Of a stretch of 64,000 nt of DNA, positions 16,255 to 24,667 are shown one piece after another (within the stretch, counting starts at the first letter, position 1; every line of letters starts with the position of its first letter). A program made the position numbers and the translations under genes. This DNA comes from Elusimicrobia bacterium GWB2_63_22 (GTDB lineage: Bacteria; Elusimicrobiota; Elusimicrobia; Elusimicrobiales; UBA9959). The notes beneath the pieces are model-generated. The model searched no databases, was not told the origin of the DNA, and worked only from the letters and a program-made list of their open reading frames with translations. The stretch spans positions 15,763 to 79,762 of the forward strand of contig MGUA01000005.1 in assembly GCA_001799735.1 (NCBI GenBank), read 5' to 3'.

Positions 16255-17409
16255 TTATTTAAGCCGCTTTACGGAATTCTGCCGGCGCAGGTAAGCGGGC
16301 TTGTCCATGTCGTCGTCGCCGAGCGAGCCCGAGGAAGAGGCGGCCGGCAGAAAATCGTCGTCCACCCGGCGGCGGCCCGCGGCGCGGCCGAGGCCGCGCA
16401 GGCGGGCCAGGTCGCCGGCCAGTTCGCCGCGCTTGGACGGGAAGCCGGTGGCGATCACGGTGATCTTTATCTCGTCGCCCAGCGTCTCGTCGAACGCCTG
16501 TCCGAATTTCACAAAAACGTCGGGGTTGGCGTGCTTCTTGATGTACTCCATCGCCTCGTCCAGCTCCACGATGCGGATGTCGCGGGAGCTGGTGAAGTTG
16601 ACCAGGATACCCTTGGCGCCGTCTATTACCGCGCTCTCGAGCATGGGGGAGTGCACGGCTTCCTTGGCCGCCTCTATGTGGCGCTCGGGCCCGGAGGCGC
16701 GGCCTATGCCGATAAGGGCCTCGCCGGACTTGGTCATGATCTTGCGCACGTCGGCGAAGTCCACGTTGATGGAGCCGCTGCGCGTGATCACGTCGGAAAT
16801 GCCCTGGATGGCCTGGCGCAGCACATCGTCGGCCTTGCGGTAGGCGTCGCTGCTGGAGGTGTCGCGGTCCACCACGGAAAGGATGCGGTCGTTGGGGATG
16901 ACCAGCAGGCAGTCGGTGTGCTTGCGCAGTTCCTGGATGCCGGCCTGCGCCTGGTCGGCCCGGGCCTTGCCCTCGAAGCCGAACGGTCTGGTGACCACGC
17001 CGACCACCAGCGCGTTGGGGTTGCTTTCCTTGGCGGACTGGGCCACCACCGGCGCCGCGCCGGTGCCGGTGCCGCCGCCCATGCCGGCGGTTATGAAGAT
17101 GAGGTCCGCGTCGGCCACGGCCTCGCGGAGCAGCTCCGCGGATTCCACGGCGGCGTCCTTACCCTTGGAGGGGTCGCCGCCGACGCCGAGGCCCTTGGTC
17201 AGGGTCTCGCCGATCTGGATGCGGTTGGGCGCCTTGCTGCGGCGCAGGTCCTGCGCGTCGGTGTTGACGGCCACGAACTCCACCAGGCGGATGTCGGCCT
17301 CCACCATGCGGTTGACGGCGTTGCCGCCGCCGCCGCCGACGCCGATGACCTTGATGACCGCTTCGCGGTCCTGGAAATCGTTGTTGTAGCGTATCCTGTT
17401 TTCAGACAT
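16255..17409 (-). CDS. ftsZ: Cell division protein FtsZ
   Basis: Tubulin signature GMGGGTGTGAAPVVA; C-terminal DKPAYLRRQ. Confidence 0.97.
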   Translation of the reverse strand: MSENRIRYNNDFQDREAVIKVIGVGGGGGNAVNRMVEADIRLVEFVAVNTDAQDLRRSKAPNRIQIGETLTKGLGVGGDPSKGKDAAVESAELLREAVADADLIFITAGMGGGTGTGAAPVVAQSAKESNPNALVVGVVTRPFGFEGKARADQAQAGIQELRKHTDCLLVIPNDRILSVVDRDTSSSDAYRKADDVLRQAIQGISDVITRSGSINVDFADVRKIMTKSGEALIGIGRASGPERHIEAAKEAVHSPMLESAVIDGAKGILVNFTSSRDIRIVELDEAMEYIKKHANPDVFVKFGQAFDETLGDEIKITVIATGFPSKRGELAGDLARLRGLGRAAGRRRVDDDFLPAASSSGSLGDDDMDKPAYLRRQNSVKRLK

Positions 17410-17424
17410 AATGAGCCGTACCGC

Positions 17425-18657
17425 TTAGAACAGGTCCTTGAACCAGCGCCAGAGCTTCTTCTCGACGGAGCCGCCGCGGGCGGGCGCGGGCGTGTCGGTG
17501 TTCCAGGACTTCAGGTGCGGGTAGCAGACCAGCGCCACGGCGCCCAGGTAGGGCTGGGTCATGTACTCCTCGGGGCACTGCAGGATCTCCTGCGCCGGCA
17601 GGCCCAGGCGGGCCTGGCTGAGGTCGAGCAGCTGCTCGGCCGCCTCGGGCATGCCCTTAAGCAGGGCGCCGCCGCCGGTGAGGATGGCGCCGCCGGGCAG
17701 GTCCGCGTAGTTGGAGCTCTGCACCGACTGGTTGATCTTCTCGAAAATTTCCTCGGCCCGGGGCTGGATGAAATCCAGCAGTTCGCGGGGCCGCACTTCC
17801 TTCTTGGTCCTGGCGTCGAGCTTGGTGATGTTTATCACCTTGTCCTCCTCCAGCATGTTGGAGAAGACGGCGCCGTGCTTTTCCTTTATCTCCTGGGCGG
17901 CGGTCATGGTGGTGCCCAGCCCGTAGGCGATGTCGCGGGTGATATAGTCGCCGCCGACGGCGATCTCTTTGGAGAAATGGATGCTGCCCTCGGAGTAGAT
18001 GCCGATGGAGGTGATCTGGCCGCCGGCGTCTATCAGCAGGCAGCCGAGGTCCTTCTCCTCCTCGGACACCACCAGCTCGCCGACGGCGAGCAGCGTGTAG
18101 ATGGGCGCCACCACGCGGAACCCCGCGCGGGAGACGGACTTCATAAGGTTGCTGATGATCGGGCTGGAGGCGGTGACGATGTGCACGCCCACCTCGAGGA
18201 GGGCGCCTTCCATGCCGATGGGGTTGGGCACGCCGCGCTGGCGGTCCAGGGAGAAGCCCTGCGGGATGACGTGCAGGATCTCGCGGTCGGAGGAGAGGGG
18301 CACCGTCTTGGCGCTCTCGATCACGCTGGCGACGTCCTCGCTGGTGATCTCCTTGTCGGTGCGGGCGATATTGTAGCCGCCCTTGTTGTCGAAGGCCTGT
18401 ATGTGGGAGCCGCGCACCCCGAGGTAGACCTCGCCCACGACCTCGTTGGCCTTGCCCTCCGCCGCCTCCATCACGTGGTCCACGGCGCGGGCGGTCTCCT
18501 CTATGTTGACCACCACGCCGCCCTTGAGGCCCTTGCACGGCGCGGACGCCCCGGCGAGGATGCGGATCTTGTTGTGCTCCTCGTCACGCTCGGCGATAAC
18601 GCAGGTGACCCGGCTCGATCCCATGTCGAGCCCGGCGATGATCTCAGATTTTCCCAT
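17425..18657 (-). CDS. ftsA: Cell division protein FtsA
   Basis: GLDMGSSRVTCVIAE; LPGGAILTGGGALLKGMPE; adjacent to ftsZ. Confidence 0.95.
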   Translation of the reverse strand: MGKSEIIAGLDMGSSRVTCVIAERDEEHNKIRILAGASAPCKGLKGGVVVNIEETARAVDHVMEAAEGKANEVVGEVYLGVRGSHIQAFDNKGGYNIARTDKEITSEDVASVIESAKTVPLSSDREILHVIPQGFSLDRQRGVPNPIGMEGALLEVGVHIVTASSPIISNLMKSVSRAGFRVVAPIYTLLAVGELVVSEEEKDLGCLLIDAGGQITSIGIYSEGSIHFSKEIAVGGDYITRDIAYGLGTTMTAAQEIKEKHGAVFSNMLEEDKVINITKLDARTKKEVRPRELLDFIQPRAEEIFEKINQSVQSSNYADLPGGAILTGGGALLKGMPEAAEQLLDLSQARLGLPAQEILQCPEEYMTQPYLGAVALVCYPHLKSWNTDTPAPARGGSVEKKLWRWFKDLF

Positions 18658-18726
18658 ATGATGCTCCAGAAATTAAGAACGGGCTCCGGTTTGGGCCGGC
18701 GGCCGCAACGATGTTGTTGACGTATG

Positions 18727-19521
18727 CTACTTCAGCGAGGAAACGAAGACCTTGCCTTCCCGGAAATATCTCAGGTCCACCCGCAGGGGCCCCCCGGTTT
18801 TCCGGGCGGCGTCTTCCATGACTTCGTTCAATCTTAATATTTTTAAGCGGGTGAATTCAAATCCGCCCCAGAACACGGTGGAGCCGTCCTCCAAACCGAG
18901 CCGGCAGTCCCCGGAAACTCCGGGGCAGTCCAGCAGCAGCGGGCGCGTGGCGAACAGGGGCCCGAGCGGCTTGACTCCGGCCAGGAAAGCGGCCAGGGCC
19001 GGGGCCTTTTTGGCCTGGGTCCGCACCGAGACCGCGAAGGGCGCGGCCCCGTCGTCCCGCAGGCTTTCCGTCATGAAGCGGCCGGAGACGCCCAGGTAGG
19101 CCGTGGCCCCGTTGAGCAGCACGGGCGAGACCACCTCTTCCGGGAGAGCCTTTACGCTGGCCTTGCCGGTAATAAAATTCCTGCCCACGCTGACCTCGGA
19201 AAGCCCGGGGTGGCGGCGGCGGATCTCTTCGGCGAGCTCGGCGCAGCGCCGGGCGGAAAGCGGCAAATTGACGGCCTTGGCCATCAGCTCCCTGGCGGAA
19301 GCGGCGGCCGACGGAGAAGGGCAGTCCACCTCGAAGGAGTCGGGCTTGAAGGACAGTATCCCGCCGCCGAAAAAGCCGCGGGCCGCCTTAAGCCCGGCGG
19401 CGGACAGCCAGGCGGCGGCCAGCAGGCCGAGCACGGCCCCGGCCACGGCCCCGCCGCGGCGCAGCAGGCTGTTGCGCACCTTCATGCGCACCCTCACCTT
19501 GTATCTTCTTTTTGCCGGCAT
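18727..19521 (-). CDS. ftsQ: FtsQ/DivIB-like cell division protein
   Basis: N-terminal TM, POTRA/FtsQ-like C-terminal fragment (LKILRLNEVMEDAARKTGGPLRVDLRYFREGKVFV), position upstream of ftsA. Confidence 0.7.
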   Translation of the reverse strand: MPAKRRYKVRVRMKVRNSLLRRGGAVAGAVLGLLAAAWLSAAGLKAARGFFGGGILSFKPDSFEVDCPSPSAAASARELMAKAVNLPLSARRCAELAEEIRRRHPGLSEVSVGRNFITGKASVKALPEEVVSPVLLNGATAYLGVSGRFMTESLRDDGAAPFAVSVRTQAKKAPALAAFLAGVKPLGPLFATRPLLLDCPGVSGDCRLGLEDGSTVFWGGFEFTRLKILRLNEVMEDAARKTGGPLRVDLRYFREGKVFVSSLK

Positions 19522-19625
19522 CGCTGATATTATCCTGTAAAAGGCCGGGGGCTGTCAATCGAGTAACTATTTGCCTTGCCTTGCGGATTTTTTTTTGTAT
19601 AATTACAACTGTTGCAGTACAAAAA

Positions 19626-19697
19626 GCGCCCGTAGCTCAGTGGTAGAGCATCCGCCTTTTAAGCGGGTGGCCGCGCGTTCGAATCGCGCCGGGCGCA
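19626..19697 (+). tRNA. tRNA-Lys (anticodon TTT), CCA not encoded
   Basis: Acceptor GCGCCCG/CGGGCGC, anticodon stem CCGCC..GGCGG-like with TTTTAAG loop, T-arm GCGCGTTCGAATCGCGC. Confidence 0.9.
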
Positions 19698-19734
19698 ATT
19701 ATAAACGACAGTTTCCAAGGGGGAAACACACATA

Positions 19735-20184
19735 ATGAAGAACACGAAAAAAGGTTTCACGCTGATAGAGCTGCTGGTGGTCGTGCTGATCATCGGTATC
19801 CTGGCCTCGATCGCCATCCCGCAGTACTTTAAAGTCGTGGAGAAAGCCCGCGTGGCCGAGGCTATGTCCCTCATCGCCAGCGTGAAGTCCGCCCAGGAAA
19901 GGTTCCTGGCCCGCGGCGGCACCTACACCAACGACCTTACCAAGCTCGACATCAGCTACCCCGGCATGACCGCCAACTCCATCGCCACCAAGTTCTTCGC
20001 CGGAACCGTGGTCAACGGCACCTGCGCCAGCGGCCCCTGCTTCATGATGACCGTGACCCGCCACACCAACGCGTCCAGCGTCGCCGCCCGCTACGGCAAC
20101 TACGCCCTGAACGTAAATGTGCCGGACAGGCCCCAGGTGCAGATGGCCGCCCCCTCGGCGGTACTCAACGAACTGGTGGACTAA
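19735..20184 (+). CDS. Type IV pilin-like protein (prepilin N-terminal methylation motif)
   Basis: MKNTKKGFTLIELLVVVLIIGILASIAIPQY. Confidence 0.92.
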   Translation: MKNTKKGFTLIELLVVVLIIGILASIAIPQYFKVVEKARVAEAMSLIASVKSAQERFLARGGTYTNDLTKLDISYPGMTANSIATKFFAGTVVNGTCASGPCFMMTVTRHTNASSVAARYGNYALNVNVPDRPQVQMAAPSAVLNELVD

Positions 20185-20320
20185 AGCCCGGAAAAAAATG
20201 AACCGCCACGGGCTCACCCTCGTGGCGCCCGGTGTCCAGAAGTGCGTTGCGCCAGCTTGAAGCGCGGGATATCCGTCTGCCGGCCTGGTCCGGCAGTGTT
20301 CCCCCGGCTCCACAACAAAA

Positions 20321-20345
20321 AAACCCGCCTCGGCGGGTTTTTTTA
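20321..20345. terminator. Bidirectional terminator between convergent genes
   Basis: AAACCCGCC-TC-GGCGGGTTTTTTT. Confidence 0.85.
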
Positions 20346-20361
20346 TGCCTTCCTGAATACG

Positions 20362-21594
20362 CTATTCGGCTTTCACCAGTTCCCCCGCCCCTGCCTCGTA
20401 GATCACAGACAGCCCGTCCCGCGCCAGCCAGAGGCGCGAACCGCGCCAGGCGAAAGCGGAGAGCGGGTTGCCCGGCCTGGAGGTCTTAAGCGTAAAGACC
20501 CCGTCCAGGGAAAGTGTGTCGTCGAGGTTGTGCCGGTACAGCCGGCCCGTGGAGGAGACCGCGGCCCACAGGTATTTCTTGGTCTTGTAGATCTGGTCCG
20601 GCTTCTCCGGCAGCTTGAAGGAAACCGTGGGCGTCAGTTCGGAGTCGGGCAGGCGCAGCACGGCGTTGCCCTCGCTGTCGCAGGTCCACAGGTATTCCCC
20701 GTCGTAGAACAGCGCGCTCACCTTGCCGGGCATCGGGAAACTCTTCAGCAGCGGCAGTCCGGGCGCCAGCCGCCTGGCTTCCACGGTCTTTTTCCAGGAG
20801 TCGGCCACGTACAGCGTGTCCCCGGCCAGGGCCAGGCCGCTGATGTGCGTTTTCTCCAGCGGGAAAGTCTGCTCCAGGCGGAGGCCGTCCTGCCCGTTGG
20901 CGTAGACGTAGACGGCCTGCGTCAGCCAGTCGCCGGCTACGAGCTGCTTGTCGTTCCACACCATGGCGGAGATATTTGCGGCTACGCCCGGGTATTCCTT
21001 ATGGTAGGCGGCGGCGGAAACTTTTGTCTGGCGGTACACCATGGCGCCGGAGAACAGCAGGATGGCGGCCAGGGCCGTCAGCGCGACGGGCCTGCGGGCG
21101 GGCCGGACTATGACCGGCTCCACCGGGGCGGCAACTACGGGCTCCGCCGCGGGCAGCGGCCTGAAAGGCTCAGGCGCCTTTTCCCTTACGGGCGCCTCAC
21201 TGCGGGGAGGGACCGCGCGGATCACGGCCGGGGTGCCGCCCTGCACGAATTTTTTTACGGTCTCCACCAACTGGGCGTTCTCGAAAGGCTTCTGCAGGTA
21301 TTCGCTCGCGCCCAGCTTCATAACGTCCACCGCGGACTGGATATGCCCGTAGCCGGTGATCATGATCACCGGCAGGGTGCCGTCAATTTTCTTCAGCCCC
21401 TCCAGCACCTCTATCCCGTCCATGCCGGGCAGGCGGATGTCGAGCAGCACCAGGTCGGGGCGGCTCTCGGCGACCATGGCCAGCGCGGAAGGGCCGTCGC
21501 CGGCCTCGGAGATCTCGTAGCCGCGCAGCTTGAGGACATTGCGCACCGCAAGGCGCATGTCGGGCTCGTCGTCAACAATAAGGATGCGTGCCAT
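20362..21594 (-). CDS. Response-regulator receiver domain fused via TM helix to a C-terminal propeller-like domain
   Basis: Receiver MARILIVDDEPDMRLAVRNVL..DLVLLDIRLPGMDG..YLQKPF; Pro/Ala linker; TM PVALTALAAILLFSGAMVYR; beta-repeats ISGLALAGDTLYVADS, VSALFYDGEYLWTCDSEGNAVLRL, KYLWAAVSSTGRLYRHN. Confidence 0.85.
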   Translation of the reverse strand: MARILIVDDEPDMRLAVRNVLKLRGYEISEAGDGPSALAMVAESRPDLVLLDIRLPGMDGIEVLEGLKKIDGTLPVIMITGYGHIQSAVDVMKLGASEYLQKPFENAQLVETVKKFVQGGTPAVIRAVPPRSEAPVREKAPEPFRPLPAAEPVVAAPVEPVIVRPARRPVALTALAAILLFSGAMVYRQTKVSAAAYHKEYPGVAANISAMVWNDKQLVAGDWLTQAVYVYANGQDGLRLEQTFPLEKTHISGLALAGDTLYVADSWKKTVEARRLAPGLPLLKSFPMPGKVSALFYDGEYLWTCDSEGNAVLRLPDSELTPTVSFKLPEKPDQIYKTKKYLWAAVSSTGRLYRHNLDDTLSLDGVFTLKTSRPGNPLSAFAWRGSRLWLARDGLSVIYEAGAGELVKAE

Positions 21595-21601
21595 ATTCCC
21601 C

Positions 21602-24600
21602 TCAGGCTTCAGGTAATTCGATTATCGCGGCGGCCCCCTTGCCGTGCTCGCTGGAAAGTTCCAGCGTGCCGCCGTGGGCCCGCACTACGTTCCTGGCCAG
21701 CGTAAGCCCCAGCCCCATCTTGCCTGGCCGGGTGGTAAAGAAAGGATGGAAGATCGCCCCGAGGTTCTTCTTTTCAACGCCTTCCCCTGTGTCCGCTATC
21801 TCCAGGCGCTGCCTGCCGCCGGCGGAGGAGACGGAAACCGTGATCTCGCCGCCCGAGGGCATGGCCTCGGCCGCGTTTACCAGCAGCTGCTCCAGCGCCG
21901 CGGCAAAACGCACACGGTCCAGGCTGACGGCTTTAAGTTTATCCCCGCCCTTGTGCCGCACCTTCACGCCCTTCAGCCGCCCGGAGGCGCGCAGCGAGGT
22001 CAGGACTTCGGCCAGCACCGAGGAGACGCGCTCCGGGGAGCGCTGCGGGATCACGGGCCTGGAAAAATTCATTATCGTGTCTATCTTCTTCTGCAGCGCC
22101 ACGATATTGCGCACTATCACGTCCAGGGACTCCTTGGCCCCCTCCGCCTCCGGGGCCTCGGAACAGAATTCCGCGTGGCTGCGGATGATGCTTATGGAAT
22201 TGGCTATCTGGTGCGCCACTCCGGCCACCAGTTCCTCGAAGTCCGGCATATAGCCGGGCGCGCCGGAGGACTGCCCCCGCGATTTGAGCTCGTCGAAATC
22301 CCTGCCGATCCTCTTCATGCGCGAGTTGACGTCGGAGAGCATCTTTTCCTTGATGACCAGCTTCTCCTCGGCTTCGCGCAGCATGGCGCGGTAAGGCCTG
22401 GCCTTAAGCTCCTCGCGCAGTTCCCGCTCGCGGCCCTGCAGCTCCGCCTTTTCGGCGCGGGTATCTTCCAGCTCGGCGCGCAGTTTCTCCAGGCGGCTTT
22501 CTTTGTCGGCCAGCAGGCGTTCCGCCTCCGTGGCCCTGGCAGAATGGGCCGGGGCCGATTTTTTGCGCATCATCGCCGCCAGGTTCTGCTTTTCCTTGCG
22601 CAGGGCCTCGGCCTCGTTCTTCAGCTCGTTCTCCGTCAGAGAAAGTTTGGAAATAGTGTTGTCGCGCTCCAAGATGCGGGCCTGGGCCTCTTTAAGCATC
22701 TCGTTCTCCGCCTGTATCTCCCTGGCGTATTTCTCCCCCAGTTCTATACGGCTGCGGCGCAGCAGGCCGCATTCCGCTTCCAGGCCGGACAGGGCCGAGC
22801 GCGCCTCGTCCAGCTCCAGTTCTTTCTGCTTGAGCAGCGCGCCGGCGTTGTGCAGCTTCCCGGAAAGTTCGGCATAACGCGCCTTCTCGGCGCCGGAAGC
22901 GGCGGCGGCTTCCTCTTCCACCTCGGCCACCCTGTAATTCAGAGTTTCTATTTCCACTTCCAGGGCCGACCTGGCCTCCAGGGCGGCCTCCAGTTCCATC
23001 TCGCGCTTTTTCAGCAGCGCCTGGGCGTCGCGCAGCCTGGCGGCGAGCTCGGAATGGCGGGTCTTTTCGGCCGCGCCGGAACCGGCGGCCTCGGTCTCCA
23101 CTTCGTTTATCCTGGCGCGCATCAGCTCCAGTTCCGAGAGCAGCGCCTCGCGGCCCTGCGCCGCGGACTGCAGTTCCATATCCTTCTTTTTAAGCAGGCC
23201 TTCCGCTTCGCGCAGCTTGGAAGAAACCTCGGCGTAGCGGGCCCTCTCGGCGCCGGAGGCCCCGGCGGCCCCGCTCTCTATATTCTTGATGCTGTCGCGC
23301 AGGGCTGCCACTTCGGCCAGGGCGGAATCTTTTTCCAGGTGGATGGCCTCGTTGGCCAGCACCATGTCGTCGTACTTGCGCAGCAGGGCGGTATACTTGC
23401 CGGCCTGTTCCTCCAGGGCGGCCATAAGCCCGGCGGCCTCGCTGTCGCGCGCCAGGGACTCCTGGGAGACCAGCGCCGAGGCCGAAGCCTCGGCCTTTAT
23501 GGCGGCGGCGCGGAACTTGTTGCGCTCCTCCTCCAGGCTCTTAAGCCGGCCGGCGTTTATCTCGTTCTCGTTCTCCGCGGCGCGGAGCTTTGAAAAAGCG
23601 TTGTGGAGCTGGGCGGAAGAGAATTTCCATTTTTCCTCGGCGTCGCCAAGTTCCCGCAGCAGGGTGTTCTCCCTGGCCCTGAGCTGGGCGTTCTCCTCTT
23701 CCTTGGCGCGCAGCGCCGCCTGGGAGTCGCTCAAGGCGGCCTGCGAGGAACGGACCTTCTCCAGGCTGCGGGCGGCCTCGGCGGACAGTTCGGCTTCCAG
23801 TGCGTCCACCCTGGCGGCCAGCGAGGAGGCCAGTTCCTGGGCGCGCTCGGCGGTATCCTTGCCGCTGCTGCTCCTGGCGGCCTCCAGCTCCTTGAGCAGG
23901 GAGCGGATGCGCACGTTGGCGTCCTTGAGCACGGCTTCTTTTTCGGCCAGGGCGGCCTTGGCCTCAGAGTAAAGTTTTTCCTGGTGGGCGGCCTCGGCTA
24001 TGGCCTCTTCCATCCTGGGGGCGGCGGCGGCCAGCTTGCGCTCCAGGTCTTCGGCCTTGCGGATCTGCTCGCGCAGCTCGTTCTTTAAAAGTTCCACCTT
24101 CAGCGTGAAGCCTTCCTCGGAGCGGGTGCCCTCCTGGGCGGCCTGTTCGAGGCGTTTTTCAAGGCCTTCGCGGATCTTCACGTACTTCTGGATCTGCGAC
24201 TCGCGCTCCTTGACGGTGGCGCGCTCCAGCGTCAGTTCCGCCTTGAGCTCCTCGAGGGAGCGCCAGATCTTATCCACCTCCGCCTCTTTGTCCTTGAGGA
24301 CGGAGCGGGCGCTGTTGACGTAAAGTTCTTTATCCGCGGCCCGGGATCTCTCGTCATCCAGGGCCTTGGACGCGGCCTCCAGCCGGCGGGCCAGGTCGTC
24401 GCGCTCGGAAGCCAGGGAGATAGCGGCGGTGCTCTCGCGGGAAAGGGCGTTCCTGGCTTCTTCCAGTGAGGCCGTCAGCGCGTTTTCCTTGCGCACAAAA
24501 CGCTCCATCTCCCCGTTATAGGCCTCGCGCGCGGAGAACAGCTGGTCCTCGAGCTCCTTTATCCGGGCGCCGAGGGTCTCCTCCCGGCCGTGCAGGTCGG

Positions 24601-24667
24601 AGAGGAAGCCCTCGAGCTCGGAGTTGAGCCCCTCGAGGTCGTTGATGTGGTTTACTTGGTCTTCCAT
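21602..24667 (-). CDS. Histidine kinase with ~750-residue N-terminal coiled coil, no TM
   Basis: Long heptad-type coil, then FEELVAGVAHQIANSISIIRSHAEF (HisKA), LLVNAAEAMPSGGEITV (N box), IADTGEGVEKKNLGAIFHPFFTTRPGKMGLGLTLA (G boxes). Confidence 0.88.
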   Translation of the reverse strand: MEDQVNHINDLEGLNSELEGFLSDLHGREETLGARIKELEDQLFSAREAYNGEMERFVRKENALTASLEEARNALSRESTAAISLASERDDLARRLEAASKALDDERSRAADKELYVNSARSVLKDKEAEVDKIWRSLEELKAELTLERATVKERESQIQKYVKIREGLEKRLEQAAQEGTRSEEGFTLKVELLKNELREQIRKAEDLERKLAAAAPRMEEAIAEAAHQEKLYSEAKAALAEKEAVLKDANVRIRSLLKELEAARSSSGKDTAERAQELASSLAARVDALEAELSAEAARSLEKVRSSQAALSDSQAALRAKEEENAQLRARENTLLRELGDAEEKWKFSSAQLHNAFSKLRAAENENEINAGRLKSLEEERNKFRAAAIKAEASASALVSQESLARDSEAAGLMAALEEQAGKYTALLRKYDDMVLANEAIHLEKDSALAEVAALRDSIKNIESGAAGASGAERARYAEVSSKLREAEGLLKKKDMELQSAAQGREALLSELELMRARINEVETEAAGSGAAEKTRHSELAARLRDAQALLKKREMELEAALEARSALEVEIETLNYRVAEVEEEAAAASGAEKARYAELSGKLHNAGALLKQKELELDEARSALSGLEAECGLLRRSRIELGEKYAREIQAENEMLKEAQARILERDNTISKLSLTENELKNEAEALRKEKQNLAAMMRKKSAPAHSARATEAERLLADKESRLEKLRAELEDTRAEKAELQGRERELREELKARPYRAMLREAEEKLVIKEKMLSDVNSRMKRIGRDFDELKSRGQSSGAPGYMPDFEELVAGVAHQIANSISIIRSHAEFCSEAPEAEGAKESLDVIVRNIVALQKKIDTIMNFSRPVIPQRSPERVSSVLAEVLTSLRASGRLKGVKVRHKGGDKLKAVSLDRVRFAAALEQLLVNAAEAMPSGGEITVSVSSAGGRQRLEIADTGEGVEKKNLGAIFHPFFTTRPGKMGLGLTLARNVVRAHGGTLELSSEHGKGAAAIIELPEA

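Noticed and set aside
16054-18720. 888-aa plus-strand ORF opposite ftsZ/ftsA
   Set aside because: Antisense open frame of high-GC genes; low-complexity Gly/Ala/Val/His/Leu composition, no motifs, while the other strand encodes clear FtsZ and FtsA.
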